Positions 1 to 9,015 of a stretch of 14,731 nt of DNA are shown here, piece by piece. Numbering within the stretch: position 1 is the stretch's first letter; every line of letters starts with the position of its first letter. The DNA comes from DASXTB01 sp036505615 (GTDB lineage Bacteria; Acidobacteriota; UBA6911; JACQSX01), in NCBI GenBank assembly GCA_036505615.1, contig DASXTB010000083.1:1-14731 (forward strand), written 5' to 3'. The position numbers and the translations under genes were made by a program. The notes under the pieces are model-generated. The model did not search any database. It saw only the letters and a program-made list of their open reading frames with translations, and was not told the DNA's origin.

Positions 1-3
1 TGT

Positions 4-1440
4 ATGACTGACCGTTATCGTGATGAGAGTTTTCGTTGGACAAACCACCCACTCGTGGACATGGGGATCGCCTCGCTCGTGGTGTTTGCAGGCCGGGAAA
101 ACCCCGAAGACCTCATTTTGAGTGATCTCGAAAGATTCGCCCGGTACGTGGAGCAAGCTTATTTCTCTCCTGAGCTCGGATCCTATTTAACTGTTCTTTT
201 CACTACTAACTTCATTAATCCGAGTTTCAGCCCCGAGAAAAGAAACGCATTCGTAAAGGAAATCGTCAGGATTCATATTGCGAAGCCCGATCCAAGCCTT
301 CCAGCCTGTGCTTATTGCGGTCGCGCCTCGGTGCGCCTTGCTCATCGGGACCTGGTCCCCATGTTGACGGGACGCGGGGCGGTTAATTTCTTTCCCGGTG
401 GCGCCCCAGGCCTGGCGCTGTGTGGCAACTGTATCCTGGCGCTACAGGCACTCTCCCTAGGCGCCCCGATGTGCAGCGGGAGAGCTTTAATCGTTTCTTG
501 CGATAATCCGACATTAACTCTACAGCTTGTAAAGCTATGGCAGCCGGAGATTCGCAAGCGCATTCAGCTTTCACAGCAGACCAACCAAAAGCTTCCGGTC
601 GTGACCCGTCCTTTGACGCGGATTATTGAAGCGCTGGCCAAGATTGAGGCGGAACGCGAAGATGGGCCAAGTTCTTCGATTACGATCTATCACCTTTCGA
701 ACAGTGGGCAAGGTCCTCAGGCGGATATTTACTTTTTGCCTTCCTCGGTGGTGCGATTCGTACAGCGCGCGAACGCAGCGCGCTACTCCGCCATTTGGAA
801 GGAGTTGGTGCGCCAAGCCTGGGAAATACCACCGAAGGCCAAGAAGGGTGGGACTATCAGTGTCGAGAGCGCTCCGGAACGCAACTATTTGTATGAAGAC
901 CTTTTTACTTTACCAGACCGCGCAGCTCGCTTTGTCCGGGCATATTTTCTGAGAAGAGCTACTCAATACAGCCAGGGTTCTGGTGATCCCCGACCTACGT
1001 ATTCTGGTTGGAGGGATCCTATTCCAGGACTTTGGGATCTCACGAGAATGTTTCTACAGGAGGTGCTGGCAATGGATAGCGCACGTATCGAAGCAATTAG
1101 GAAATTAGCCGACATGCTCGCCGATGAAATCGTAACTGAAAACGACCGTCGACTTTGGTGGGCGCTGTACAGCGCTGATGCATACTTGAAAGGACGCCGA
1201 GCGATAATTCAGGCCAGCCATCGTCGGCTTAAACGAGGGCTTCCGCCCATTGTTTCTTTTGACGAGTTCCTGGAGGTTTTTGAAGAAGGAGAAGAACTAC
1301 CCCGGGTTGATTGGCGGCTTGCCTGGGATCTGGTGCTGATTCGGACGATTGAGAGGCTCTATCACACCAAGTGGTTTGAGAAGAACCGCGATGTCCTTAC
1401 AGATGAGGAGAAGGAACTCGAAACGGAGGAGGTCTCGTGA
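4..1440 (+). CDS. cas8b: Type I-B Cascade large subunit Cas8b/Cst1-like
   Basis: 478-residue protein, the expected size for Cst1-type Cas8. In this family the large subunit helps recognise the PAM and recruit Cas3. The N-terminal block (about residues 12-30, NHPLVDMGIASLVVF) matches the family's usual opening. A four-cysteine zinc finger is visible: C102-x2-C105 followed by C140-x2-C143. The rest is helical and charged, and no nuclease motif is seen. The downstream neighbours, Cas7 of the Cst2 family, Cas5 and Cas3, fix the subtype better than this variable protein does. ATG at position 4 is the first possible start; only three bases precede it, so the ribosome binding site and any upstream cas6 are off the window. 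The stop overlaps the next gene as TGATG. Cas8 proteins diverge quickly, so the family call leans on context as well as the zinc finger. Confidence 0.85.
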   Translation: MTDRYRDESFRWTNHPLVDMGIASLVVFAGRENPEDLILSDLERFARYVEQAYFSPELGSYLTVLFTTNFINPSFSPEKRNAFVKEIVRIHIAKPDPSLPACAYCGRASVRLAHRDLVPMLTGRGAVNFFPGGAPGLALCGNCILALQALSLGAPMCSGRALIVSCDNPTLTLQLVKLWQPEIRKRIQLSQQTNQKLPVVTRPLTRIIEALAKIEAEREDGPSSSITIYHLSNSGQGPQADIYFLPSSVVRFVQRANAARYSAIWKELVRQAWEIPPKAKKGGTISVESAPERNYLYEDLFTLPDRAARFVRAYFLRRATQYSQGSGDPRPTYSGWRDPIPGLWDLTRMFLQEVLAMDSARIEAIRKLADMLADEIVTENDRRLWWALYSADAYLKGRRAIIQASHRRLKRGLPPIVSFDEFLEVFEEGEELPRVDWRLAWDLVLIRTIERLYHTKWFEKNRDVLTDEEKELETEEVS

Positions 1441-2540
1441 TGGCATTTCTGAGTGGTTTGATGTTGATCGATGCACCGGCGTCAGCTCTGAATAATGCCG
1501 GCCGCGCTGAAGAAGCACGAACCGAGAACGCAATCGCGGTCAAGTTCATTCGGTCTCGCCAGGGAGCATTTCCTTACGTATCGGCACAGGCCTTTCGATA
1601 TTGGCTACGCAGCACACTGGAGAAAACTCCCGAACTCCAGTGGAAGGCCGCCCCAATCTTCCGAGAGGCTAAGATTGCGTATACAGATGCCAACCCGATT
1701 GAGTACTGGGACGACGACCTCTTCGGCTATATGCGTGCCCCTTCCAAGAAGGCAGGAGCTGCGGAAAAACGCAAAGAAGATACAGCGCGTGCGGCAGAAA
1801 CTCCCACCAGCACGGAGATTACGCGTGTCTCACCCTTCCGCGTCAGCACTTTGGTTTCGCTCGCCCCAGTGTCGATTACTTCTGACTTTGGGACTATGAC
1901 ACGTCACGAAGGGGACCCAGTTCCTCACGAACATCAGTTTTATCGTGCCGTTTTGAAGGGCTTGATTTCCCTGAATCTTCATACGGCAGGTACCTTCAGT
2001 TATTTGAACCGGACGGGATATCGCAACCTCGATGACAACCGCGTGGAGCTGGCGAAGAAAATTCAGCTGGAACATCTTGACGGTACTGAGAAGTCTTACC
2101 GTCTCCCGTTAGAGCAGCGAATTCAGAGGATTGCTGCCCTTTTGCGAGCCCTTGGTACCGTTTATGGAGGAGCCAAACTGGCACTACATTACACTGACGT
2201 CACGCCAGTTGTTTTTGTTGGGATGATTACAAAGGGCGGGAATAATCCCCTGCAGTACCTCATTGGTCCAGATGACAAGGGGCAGCCACAAGTGAAGGCC
2301 GATGCCGTACATCAGACTCTTGGAGTCTGGAGCGATCAAATCTTGTCGCGGCTCTATGTAGGATGGGTTCAGGGATTCTGCGACGCTGAAAGGGCTAGTC
2401 TCCAGAGTGAACTCGCAAAATTCAAAGCAGGGAAACAATCGCCGCAAACTTTTGACTTTATAATGGATCACCCGCGCAAGATGCTGGAACAGCTGGTCAC
2501 TGATCTCAGCGACTCGAAAAATGCCGATTGGCTGAAGTGA
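1440..2540 (+). CDS. cas7b: Type I-B Cascade backbone Cas7 (Cst2/DevR family)
   Basis: RNA-binding backbone subunit that polymerises along the crRNA in Cascade. The N-terminus is characteristic of Cst2/DevR: residues 2-10 form the first RRM strand, N18-N19 and N30 are conserved, and about residues 43-57 (AFPYVSAQAFRYWLR) carry the family's PYVSAQA.R signature. A charged, Lys/Glu/Ala-rich stretch around residues 98-122 is probably an exposed loop. I chose ATG at 1440 over the in-frame GTG at 1437 because it overlaps the cas8 stop (TGATG) and sits 7 bases after a strong Shine-Dalgarno, GGAGGAGG at 1425-1432. The 366-residue length is typical. Cas5 follows after 7 bases. Confidence 0.93.
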   Translation: MAFLSGLMLIDAPASALNNAGRAEEARTENAIAVKFIRSRQGAFPYVSAQAFRYWLRSTLEKTPELQWKAAPIFREAKIAYTDANPIEYWDDDLFGYMRAPSKKAGAAEKRKEDTARAAETPTSTEITRVSPFRVSTLVSLAPVSITSDFGTMTRHEGDPVPHEHQFYRAVLKGLISLNLHTAGTFSYLNRTGYRNLDDNRVELAKKIQLEHLDGTEKSYRLPLEQRIQRIAALLRALGTVYGGAKLALHYTDVTPVVFVGMITKGGNNPLQYLIGPDDKGQPQVKADAVHQTLGVWSDQILSRLYVGWVQGFCDAERASLQSELAKFKAGKQSPQTFDFIMDHPRKMLEQLVTDLSDSKNADWLK

Positions 2541-2547
2541 GGCACCA

Positions 2548-3303
2548 ATGAAGGCACTACGCGTCGAAATGGAAGGAACGGTGACTTCCTTTCGCTACCC
2601 GCACCTTCATGTGGGTCGACAACCGAGTTACCCGATGCCGCCCCCAGCCACGATTTACGGACATGTCTGTAGCGCATTGGGCGAGTGGGGATCCCCAAAC
2701 TCTATACGTTTTGGCTATAGTTTTTTTCACAACGGCGCAGGCGACGATCTTGAACTGCTGCACATGGCTGCAGTCGGCACCGGGCGGATGGACAAAACCT
2801 GGGGGTACGTCAGAAATATTGAGGTCCAAACCAATGTTTTGCCGCGGGAAATCCTGCTCCATCCCAAACTAATTCTCTATCTGGATGCGTCCGACAAAAC
2901 GGAATACTTATCCGGCGCGTTTCGGTCTCCCCAATACCCGGTTCTCCTGGGACGGTCCCAGGACTTGGCTGCGTATCGAACTGTTGAGATTGTTGAATTG
3001 GAGCATTCGGAATTTGGGTATTTCGAGAATACGCTTCTACCCTGGATGATGCGTGACCGAGTTCCCGGCGGCACAACTTTCCAGATGCCGAAGTTCATAG
3101 ATCCTCAGTCTCGGCACTCCGTTATTTGGGAGAGGTACGTCGTTATAGAACGTCGTCTTTGGTGGCCCGGCAAAGGAATTAAACCGCCGAAAGGAGCTAA
3201 GTTGGCTTTGCCTCATGAGGGCGATGGCGCTGTTTGGGTCGACCCTCAATCGTCTACCTGGGGACAAGGCCATCGCATTGTGATGTGGCATTCATGGACT
3301 TAA
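2548..3303 (+). CDS. cas5b: Type I-B Cas5 (Tneap-type RAMP)
   Basis: 251-residue RAMP protein that caps the 5' handle of the crRNA in Cascade and contacts Cas8. Residues 1-38 show the Cas5 pattern: a first beta strand (ALRVEMEG), then an aromatic/basic segment, then PPPATIYG, the Cas5 PP.tt.yG motif. It lies between cas7 and cas3, the usual I-B order. ATG 2548 follows the cas7 stop by 7 bases, with a GTGAGG Shine-Dalgarno-like element at 2537-2542. No catalytic motif of the crRNA-cleaving Cas5d type is evident, so a separate Cas6 is expected. Confidence 0.9.
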   Translation: MKALRVEMEGTVTSFRYPHLHVGRQPSYPMPPPATIYGHVCSALGEWGSPNSIRFGYSFFHNGAGDDLELLHMAAVGTGRMDKTWGYVRNIEVQTNVLPREILLHPKLILYLDASDKTEYLSGAFRSPQYPVLLGRSQDLAAYRTVEIVELEHSEFGYFENTLLPWMMRDRVPGGTTFQMPKFIDPQSRHSVIWERYVVIERRLWWPGKGIKPPKGAKLALPHEGDGAVWVDPQSSTWGQGHRIVMWHSWT

Positions 3304-5621
3304 TTGCTGCAAGTGAATTGAGTCTCCGTTCTGTGTGGGCTAAAAGTGCACCACATGGCATCGAAGGCGAGAGTCTGGTTGAGCATACACACCATGTAAT
3401 CGATAGGTTCGCGCAAATTGCCAATCGTTATTCCACGCTAGCCGAGCGGGTTTGTGACTCGCGCCTTTGGCATCGTACCTTTTGGTCCTGTTGGCTTCAC
3501 GACCTGGGCAAGATCGCGCGGGGATTTCAAGCTTCTCTTCGCCCCGGCGGACAGCGTTGGACTCATCGACACGAAGTTTTATCGCTAGCGTTCCTGGGGT
3601 GTTTCTGCAAGCCAGAATGCGAGGATTACGCTTGGATTGCAGCTGGAATAGGTTCTCACCACAAAGATGCGCCTGTCATTCTCGAAGAACTATACAACCC
3701 GCGATTAGATCCCCGAGATTGGGGTTGCGACCTGCTCAGCAGCGAAGTCGACGAAAACACTTGGTTAGCCATCCAGGATTGGACGGCCACAAGCGCGCCT
3801 AAAAAAATAGAGCTCTTGAGTCTCCGGCATCTCGGTATTGAGATTCTATGTATGGACCTGAGAACACACTTACCAAAAGATGCGATTCCCGAGCTGCTTG
3901 TAGCAGGACTCGAATCATACTTGAAGCTCTGGAAGGGACTCAGGAGACTGCCAGTCACCGACCCTCGAAATCAGGCTGCAATCGCTCTTAGAGGCATCAT
4001 TGTGCAGGCAGATCATTTGGCTTCTGCTCACTCTCCGCCGTTGGACCAGCCGTCTCTCCCCGAGCGGGACGACATTTTGTGCAGACTTAAGCTAACGGAG
4101 CAAGATCTATTCCCGCATCAAAACCATGCTGGCCGGATCCGGGGATCCGTTGTATTTTCGGCTCCAACTGGAAGCGGAAAAACCGAGGCGGCCCTCCTTT
4201 GGGCGCGCGGCCAGCAACAGTCGGACGCCATACCACGTACAGTAATCTTTCTATTGCCTTATCAAGCTAGCCTGAATGCGATGCGTCAGCGTCTCACTGA
4301 CCTGCTCGGTATAGACGTTGCGCTAGTACACGCCAAAAGCTTGCAAGCGCTTTACCGTATTCTTATGGATCGAGGCTATGAGCAAGATGAAGCAGAAAGG
4401 CTCGCGCGGGAGGAAAACAATTTTGGGCGGCTCAATAAGCCGTCTATTCGTGTTTCGACTCTTTACCAGCTCCTAAAAGCCGCCTACCGGTTAAAGGGTT
4501 ACGAGGCAATCTGGACATCGCTAACGGACTCCCTTGTTGTAGTTGATGAGATTCACGCGTACGAACCAGGCCGGCTTGGCCTTATGCTCGAACTTCTGTG
4601 TGAACTTATTTCGAGGTGGAACGTCAGGGTTTGCGCGATGACGGCCACCATGCCTTCCTGGCTGAAGAAGACTCTCGCGGCGTCTCTGTCTGCAGCTGAA
4701 GTTCCATCCGACCCGGAGCTCTTCCGGCAGTTTGCGCGTCACAGGATCGAAATCATTGAAGGCAACATTCTTGAGCGCAAGGTTTACGAGCTCACTTTAA
4801 ATGAGCTCAGGGGAGGGAGGTCGATTCTGCTTGCTGCCAATACGGTAGGTACGGCACAGCGGCTTTACGAGATCCTCCGAGGTTACCTCCCAAAAGGCAC
4901 ATGCTTCTTGCTGCACAGTAGGTTTGCAATCGGGGACCGCCTACGAAAGGAGTCGGCTCTTCTGAGTCTAATGAATCCCGATAATAGTTTCCCTCGACCT
5001 GTCGTGGCAGTAACTACGCAGGTGGTAGAAGTCAGTTTGAATTTGGACTTTGACACGATTATCACTGAGCCAGCGCCCCTGGAAGCTTTGGTACAGCGTT
5101 TCGGCCGTATCAATCGCGCCCGCCGGAAAGGTGTCGTTCCGGTTCGAGTTCTAACGAAGTCGCTGCGCGATGACAAGATCTATGACCCCGAATTAAAGTC
5201 GCGAGCCCTATCTTTGCTTACCGAAAATGCTGGCAGGGTCCTCGACGAGGGCCATGTCAGCGACTGGCTGGATAAAGTATATGAGGGCGACCTCGAGCAG
5301 GGGTGGATGGAGGAAATTGAGAGGAATCGACAAGAGTTTCGCGAAAGTTGTCTGGCCTCTCTGCGGGCCTTTGAGACCGACGATGCTTTGGAAGAACAAT
5401 TCGACAGCCTGTTCCAAGGCACTGAGGTGCTCCCGCTTTCTAGGATTGATGAGTATTGTCGGCTAAAGCAAAAATCGATCCTTCAAGCAGCACAGTTGCT
5501 TATTCCGGTCTCATGGGAACATGTCCAGCGTCGCCGCGACAAATTCTCCTGGAACCCGGAATTGAAGATCAGGACGGCTGATTTTCCCTACGATTCTGAA
5601 TATGGCCTTCAGCTTTCTTAG
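3294..5621 (+). CDS. cas3: Cas3 HD nuclease-helicase
   Basis: Nuclease-helicase that degrades target DNA after Cascade binding. The N-terminal HD domain shows H31, the H69-D70 pair in WLHDLGK, HRHE, and SHHKD. The superfamily 2 helicase follows: Walker A APTGSGKT with K296, Walker B D418-E-I-H, motif III TATMP, and motif VI QRFGRINR from Q601. The HD-then-helicase order is standard and all motifs are intact. An open frame extends up to a TTG at 3234, but ATG 3294 is preferred. It gives a usual Cas3 start, overlaps the cas5 stop by only 10 bases and avoids a 70-base overlap. The protein is then 775 residues. It closes the type I-B interference operon. Confidence 0.95.
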   Translation: MDLIAASELSLRSVWAKSAPHGIEGESLVEHTHHVIDRFAQIANRYSTLAERVCDSRLWHRTFWSCWLHDLGKIARGFQASLRPGGQRWTHRHEVLSLAFLGCFCKPECEDYAWIAAGIGSHHKDAPVILEELYNPRLDPRDWGCDLLSSEVDENTWLAIQDWTATSAPKKIELLSLRHLGIEILCMDLRTHLPKDAIPELLVAGLESYLKLWKGLRRLPVTDPRNQAAIALRGIIVQADHLASAHSPPLDQPSLPERDDILCRLKLTEQDLFPHQNHAGRIRGSVVFSAPTGSGKTEAALLWARGQQQSDAIPRTVIFLLPYQASLNAMRQRLTDLLGIDVALVHAKSLQALYRILMDRGYEQDEAERLAREENNFGRLNKPSIRVSTLYQLLKAAYRLKGYEAIWTSLTDSLVVVDEIHAYEPGRLGLMLELLCELISRWNVRVCAMTATMPSWLKKTLAASLSAAEVPSDPELFRQFARHRIEIIEGNILERKVYELTLNELRGGRSILLAANTVGTAQRLYEILRGYLPKGTCFLLHSRFAIGDRLRKESALLSLMNPDNSFPRPVVAVTTQVVEVSLNLDFDTIITEPAPLEALVQRFGRINRARRKGVVPVRVLTKSLRDDKIYDPELKSRALSLLTENAGRVLDEGHVSDWLDKVYEGDLEQGWMEEIERNRQEFRESCLASLRAFETDDALEEQFDSLFQGTEVLPLSRIDEYCRLKQKSILQAAQLLIPVSWEHVQRRRDKFSWNPELKIRTADFPYDSEYGLQLS

Positions 5622-5725
5622 TACGTGAATCGTTTACGGATACGAGGATGGGTTGTGTGAATGGATGTGATGAAGAGGAATTCGTTAATTAAATCGGTCA
5701 CGATGAAGCGCTTAGAAAAGCACCA
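5622..5725 (+). other. Gap between the two effector modules, with a 22-codon upstream ORF
   Basis: This is the only real gap (104 bp) between the cas genes from 4 to 9842, so a promoter for the second module could lie here; I see no convincing -35/-10 pair. A short frame from ATG 5661 to TGA 5727-5729 encodes 22 residues (MDVMKRNSLIKSVTMKRLEK then HQ). Its stop overlaps the start of the Cas10-like gene as ATGA. That geometry allows translational coupling, which could explain the lack of a clear Shine-Dalgarno in front of 5726. In the frame of the Cas10-like gene, an ATG at 5648 opens 14 codons that end in TAA at 5690. Whether either frame is translated cannot be told from sequence. Confidence 0.35.
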
Positions 5726-7777
5726 ATGAGCCGATTACCGTTCATATCCGAACTACACGATATTGGAAAAATGATGGATGTCGAATGTCTGCGGCTAACC
5801 GGAAAAATGTCAAAGCGTCAAAAGGTCCACGACATTGACCTGAAAGCACTCGGGGTTCCCCCGCCCACAAATCCCAGCTGGTGGGCTGTGTGGTCGGAGG
5901 AACTTGGAGCCGAGCAGTCATTTGACAGCTTGAATTGCGCTGCGAGTGTCGAAGAAAAGGCTCTCATACTGCTGACTAAGATCGCTGATGGAACGGCGGC
6001 ATCGGTAAGTCGAATCGAGCTGCGAGACTCGAAGGCGGAGGCTCTCCGCCACCCTGTACAGCCGCTCTGGCGGCCAAGCTTAAGCAGAGGCGCAGTAGAG
6101 AAAGAAACAGATTGGGCAGCATTTAGAAAGAGTGACGACTTACGAGATATGATCGCTTTCTTCGATCAATGTCAGTCGCCTTCCGATTTTTTTGAACGGT
6201 TCCATGATTCACTCAGTCTGACACCCGAGGACAAATCAGCGCCTGGGAACTTTATCCCGCTGCGGGTTCACTTGGATCTCATGGGCAAGATATTCAGGGT
6301 GATCAATCAATACGCGTCCCTCGACCAAAGCAATCCCGCTAAACCACAAATCCTTTATGATGGACAACCGGTCTCTACCTTGCGCGCGGCTGTCGGAGGT
6401 TTGCTTGGTACGAAGGACGAGCATGTCGCCGGTAAATGGGTTTTCCGTATTGTCAAATGCTACGTACGTTTCTCTCCGACTATTGTCCGCCTGCAAGATC
6501 TAAATATTTTTGAACTTCGACGCCGACGGATCGAGGAGGTCGTCAAAAATCAGAACGCTCTGGGTAATGTTGAGACTCAGCCTTACGCAGTTCTTTTTCA
6601 CACTGACGACTTCCTTTGTCTCTTTTTACCAAAAGAAAACCATCTCTCGCTTCGGAGTATCTTGCGACCTCTTTGGGAGAAAGACCTGTGGATCGAGTAT
6701 GAAGAGCTGGAAGCCGAATTTAATCTCCTGACAAGCGCGGGAGAGCGTACGTATAAATCTCTTCAGCAGAAATATCAAACCACGGGGGCCAGGCGATTCA
6801 TAAAGCTGAGGTATAACGTGGTCGGGCCAGATCTTAATCCTGCGATCAACCCGCCACTATGTGACCTCTGCCAGCAACGTCCGGGTCAAGAATACATTAA
6901 GGACCAAGTTAGGGAATGGCTCTGCGGGTGTTGCCGAGAAATCCGACAGATGGGCGAACCAGCGGGCGTATATGCGAAGTGGGAAGAGGAACGATTTGCC
7001 GCCGCTTGGCTTAAGGTCTCGCTCGACCAAGAGCTTTTACTTTCCTGTCTTCAGAGACTGTTTGAAGCATACGTGGAGAACGGACCTGGGATGAACCAAG
7101 TAAGCACTGAGGATAAGCAACGCCTTAAGCAAGGCTTCCGTCCGTTGGCGGCCCAGATGGAATTTGTTCGGGAATATGACGAATTTCTTCACGAGTTAGG
7201 TGAGTCCCTGAGAAGCCTGCGGGGACCTAGCGGAGAGCCATTCTTGAGTGAGGGTTTAAGCCTACTCTTTCCTATTAATCGGTACCGTGAACTTGCCATT
7301 ATCCAGTTGCGGGACTCCGCAATTCTGGGAACCGTCCTGGATGCCTTCGCCGAGCGGCTCCGTTTCCGCTTTCCGGAATGCCTGGAGGATTGTCCGATCC
7401 GCTTGTCGCTCAGCGTGGGCAATCCCAAGCACCCAATAAATGAGCACTGGGATTTCTTTTCGCGACCGCAAGAGGCTGGAATGGCACTCTGTCTCCAACA
7501 GCCTGGTATACGGGAGATCGCAATGACTATTGCGCAGTATACAGCTCTGCGGGAGAAAATTGTCGGCGAACATCTCGCCCATTTCCTTCACAGGTTAACG
7601 GGCCTTGAACAAAAGGCGGGCGAGTTGAACGCGCTCGCCGAGGCATTGAAACGGCGACAACGCTTTCCACAGATCCACGAACTGATGATATTCCACCGGC
7701 TTGGTCTCCGTAAGATTTTAGACTTTCATCGGCTGATCGGCCCTAGCGCGCGACAGGCGGAGAAACTGCATGCCTGA
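5726..7777 (+). CDS. cas10: Cas10-like large subunit, HD retained, cyclase motif lost (III-F-like)
   Basis: 683-residue large subunit of a type III-like effector. The N-terminus carries the circularly permuted HD motif of Cas10 (ELHDIGK, H11-D12). Residues 85-95 (KIADGTAASVS) match the Cas10 segment AD..aS..R with D88, so the nuclease looks plausible. A Cys4 zinc finger follows: C379-x2-C382, then C400 with C402/C403. In the C-terminal palm, LSLSVGNPKHPINEHW (560-575) corresponds to the conserved strand after GGDD (SaG....k.Pi). The strand before it, ELAIIQL, runs straight into R529-D530-S531 where GGDD should be. Cyclic oligoadenylate synthesis is therefore predicted to be absent. ATG 5726 is the first start after an in-frame TAA at 5690, and it puts the HD motif at the usual distance from the N-terminus. 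The gene overlaps the next by 8 bases. The alternative label is the Cas10-like large subunit of subtype IV-C. Confidence 0.8.
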   Translation: MSRLPFISELHDIGKMMDVECLRLTGKMSKRQKVHDIDLKALGVPPPTNPSWWAVWSEELGAEQSFDSLNCAASVEEKALILLTKIADGTAASVSRIELRDSKAEALRHPVQPLWRPSLSRGAVEKETDWAAFRKSDDLRDMIAFFDQCQSPSDFFERFHDSLSLTPEDKSAPGNFIPLRVHLDLMGKIFRVINQYASLDQSNPAKPQILYDGQPVSTLRAAVGGLLGTKDEHVAGKWVFRIVKCYVRFSPTIVRLQDLNIFELRRRRIEEVVKNQNALGNVETQPYAVLFHTDDFLCLFLPKENHLSLRSILRPLWEKDLWIEYEELEAEFNLLTSAGERTYKSLQQKYQTTGARRFIKLRYNVVGPDLNPAINPPLCDLCQQRPGQEYIKDQVREWLCGCCREIRQMGEPAGVYAKWEEERFAAAWLKVSLDQELLLSCLQRLFEAYVENGPGMNQVSTEDKQRLKQGFRPLAAQMEFVREYDEFLHELGESLRSLRGPSGEPFLSEGLSLLFPINRYRELAIIQLRDSAILGTVLDAFAERLRFRFPECLEDCPIRLSLSVGNPKHPINEHWDFFSRPQEAGMALCLQQPGIREIAMTIAQYTALREKIVGEHLAHFLHRLTGLEQKAGELNALAEALKRRQRFPQIHELMIFHRLGLRKILDFHRLIGPSARQAEKLHA

Positions 7778-8441
7778 AACACGATCTGCACTGCCGGCGT
7801 TTATTCACCTGCATCTCATAACTCGCTCTGTGATCGTAGGTGAACGTGTTAAGAAGGCGACCTTCCGCCCCTGTGTCGAAACTCTTCCTACTTCTACTTT
7901 GATGGGTTGTTTTCTTGAGTACTTCGGCCTGAAAGAAACCGTCGCGATTGGCCTCTTTGAAGCGGGAACTTACCGCAAGGAAATCTTTACCTATGCGCCC
8001 TTCGATGCTTCTCTTGCAACGCCAAAGCTGCCATTGACAGTGGAGTATCTCGCACCGGCACTGGGGCGACAAGAGATCGAAGCTGATGTCTACGTCGCCG
8101 CGACTTCGGAAGCGGAGACCGTCTTTTCGTCGAAGGGAAGTCCGTGGCCGATTAAGCTAGGCGCCATGAAGTCCAAAGGATTCGGCGATTGCTTCCTTGA
8201 GTACGTCGAAAAGGTTAGGCCAACGCGGCAGACAGGTTATTTGCGCGGGCATCTTAGAGAGACTGATGCTCCTTCCTTCGGAGTAGACCTTCCACAGGAC
8301 TTAATTCGGCCTCGTTTTGGCTATTTGTTCCGGCCGGACTCATATAGGCTCGGTGGTCGATACGAGCGAGCATTCTTTGCTGAAACGATTCTGACCGGGC
8401 CGGATTTCTTAATTGGAGACGAGTACGCCTATGATCGTTAG
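7770..8441 (+). CDS. cas5: Cas5-like RAMP of the second effector (Csm4/Csf3 position)
   Basis: 223-residue RAMP-fold protein expected to bind the crRNA 5' handle next to the Cas10-like subunit. The N-terminal strand FIHLHLITRSVIVG is followed by LPTSTLMGCF, a Cas5/Csm4-like P.stl.Ga pattern. Near the C-terminus M133-K-S-K-G-F-G-D is a glycine-rich RAMP loop, the K.rGFG motif seen in Csm4, Csx10 and Csf3 proteins. It is shorter than most Csm4 and Csx10 proteins. The start overlaps the cas10-like stop by 8 bases and is preceded by GGAG (7759-7762) at a spacing of 7, so the two are probably coupled. No crRNA-cleaving residues can be identified. The RAMP call is good; exact family assignment needs a profile search. 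Confidence 0.72.
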   Translation: MPETRSALPAFIHLHLITRSVIVGERVKKATFRPCVETLPTSTLMGCFLEYFGLKETVAIGLFEAGTYRKEIFTYAPFDASLATPKLPLTVEYLAPALGRQEIEADVYVAATSEAETVFSSKGSPWPIKLGAMKSKGFGDCFLEYVEKVRPTRQTGYLRGHLRETDAPSFGVDLPQDLIRPRFGYLFRPDSYRLGGRYERAFFAETILTGPDFLIGDEYAYDR

Positions 8442-9015
8442 CCCCATTGAATGGGCGACACGGCGGGCGCTCAACGACCGACGGATTTTCTGGATGCCAC
8501 AGGAGCTCATTGACCGGTCAAACTGGGCTCAGTTTCGGAAAGCTCTTCAACTGAATGACAAGAGCACGATTAACTCACTGCTGGATTCAACAGAAAAGCT
8601 TCTCGCCACCAAGATCAATAATGAGCGAGACGGCAGCAAAAAGAGGCATCTAGAAGATGCTAGAGAACTACTGACCGGACTTAGGACTTGCGTCAATGAA
8701 AATTCAGTATCCGTATTAACTTTGACCGAACAACTCGATACCTTTGGCCCACTCCGATCGAATCTTCCCAACATGGAAGATTTTGGAAAGGTTATCGAAA
8801 ACTACGGCCGTGCAACAGCGGAGCAATTCTTTCTTTACAAAATTCAAAAGGAAAAGGAGAGGCGCAGACGTGAGGGTTTGATCGCGCTTTGGGAGGTGGC
8901 CAAGGAGCTCTATGAGAAACGCATCGATCCCCTGGAGATCGCCTTCTTTGTTCGAAAGATTGAATCCTTGCCACAGATTGTGGAGGTGCTGAAATGCCGG
9001 CCATCGAAAATTTGA
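8431..9015 (+). CDS. Helical protein in the small-subunit (Cas11) position
   Basis: 194-residue protein that I do not recognise by motif. It is almost entirely helix-forming and highly charged, with one strongly basic helix around residues 135-150 (KIQKEKERRRREG). It lacks the glycine-rich loops of RAMP proteins. It sits between the Cas5-like and Cas7-like genes, where type III and IV operons usually place the helical small subunit Cas11 (Csm2, Cmr5, Csf). Cas11 subunits are commonly 100-150 residues, so this one is long. I prefer ATG 8431, which overlaps the previous stop by 11 bases with GGAG at 8415-8418; an in-frame TTG at 8413 is possible. The Cas11 role is inferred from size, helicity and position only. 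Confidence 0.55.
   Translation: MIVSPIEWATRRALNDRRIFWMPQELIDRSNWAQFRKALQLNDKSTINSLLDSTEKLLATKINNERDGSKKRHLEDARELLTGLRTCVNENSVSVLTLTEQLDTFGPLRSNLPNMEDFGKVIENYGRATAEQFFLYKIQKEKERRRREGLIALWEVAKELYEKRIDPLEIAFFVRKIESLPQIVEVLKCRPSKI

Noticed and set aside
4..1440. Treating the first gene as a Cas10 because of its zinc finger
   Set aside because: It has no HD motif or palm strands, and the next gene is a Cst2/DevR Cas7, so a Cst1-type Cas8 fits better.
3234..3293. Longer Cas3 starting at TTG 3234
   Set aside because: It would overlap cas5 by 70 bases and add residues with no Cas3 similarity; ATG 3294 starts the usual N-terminus.
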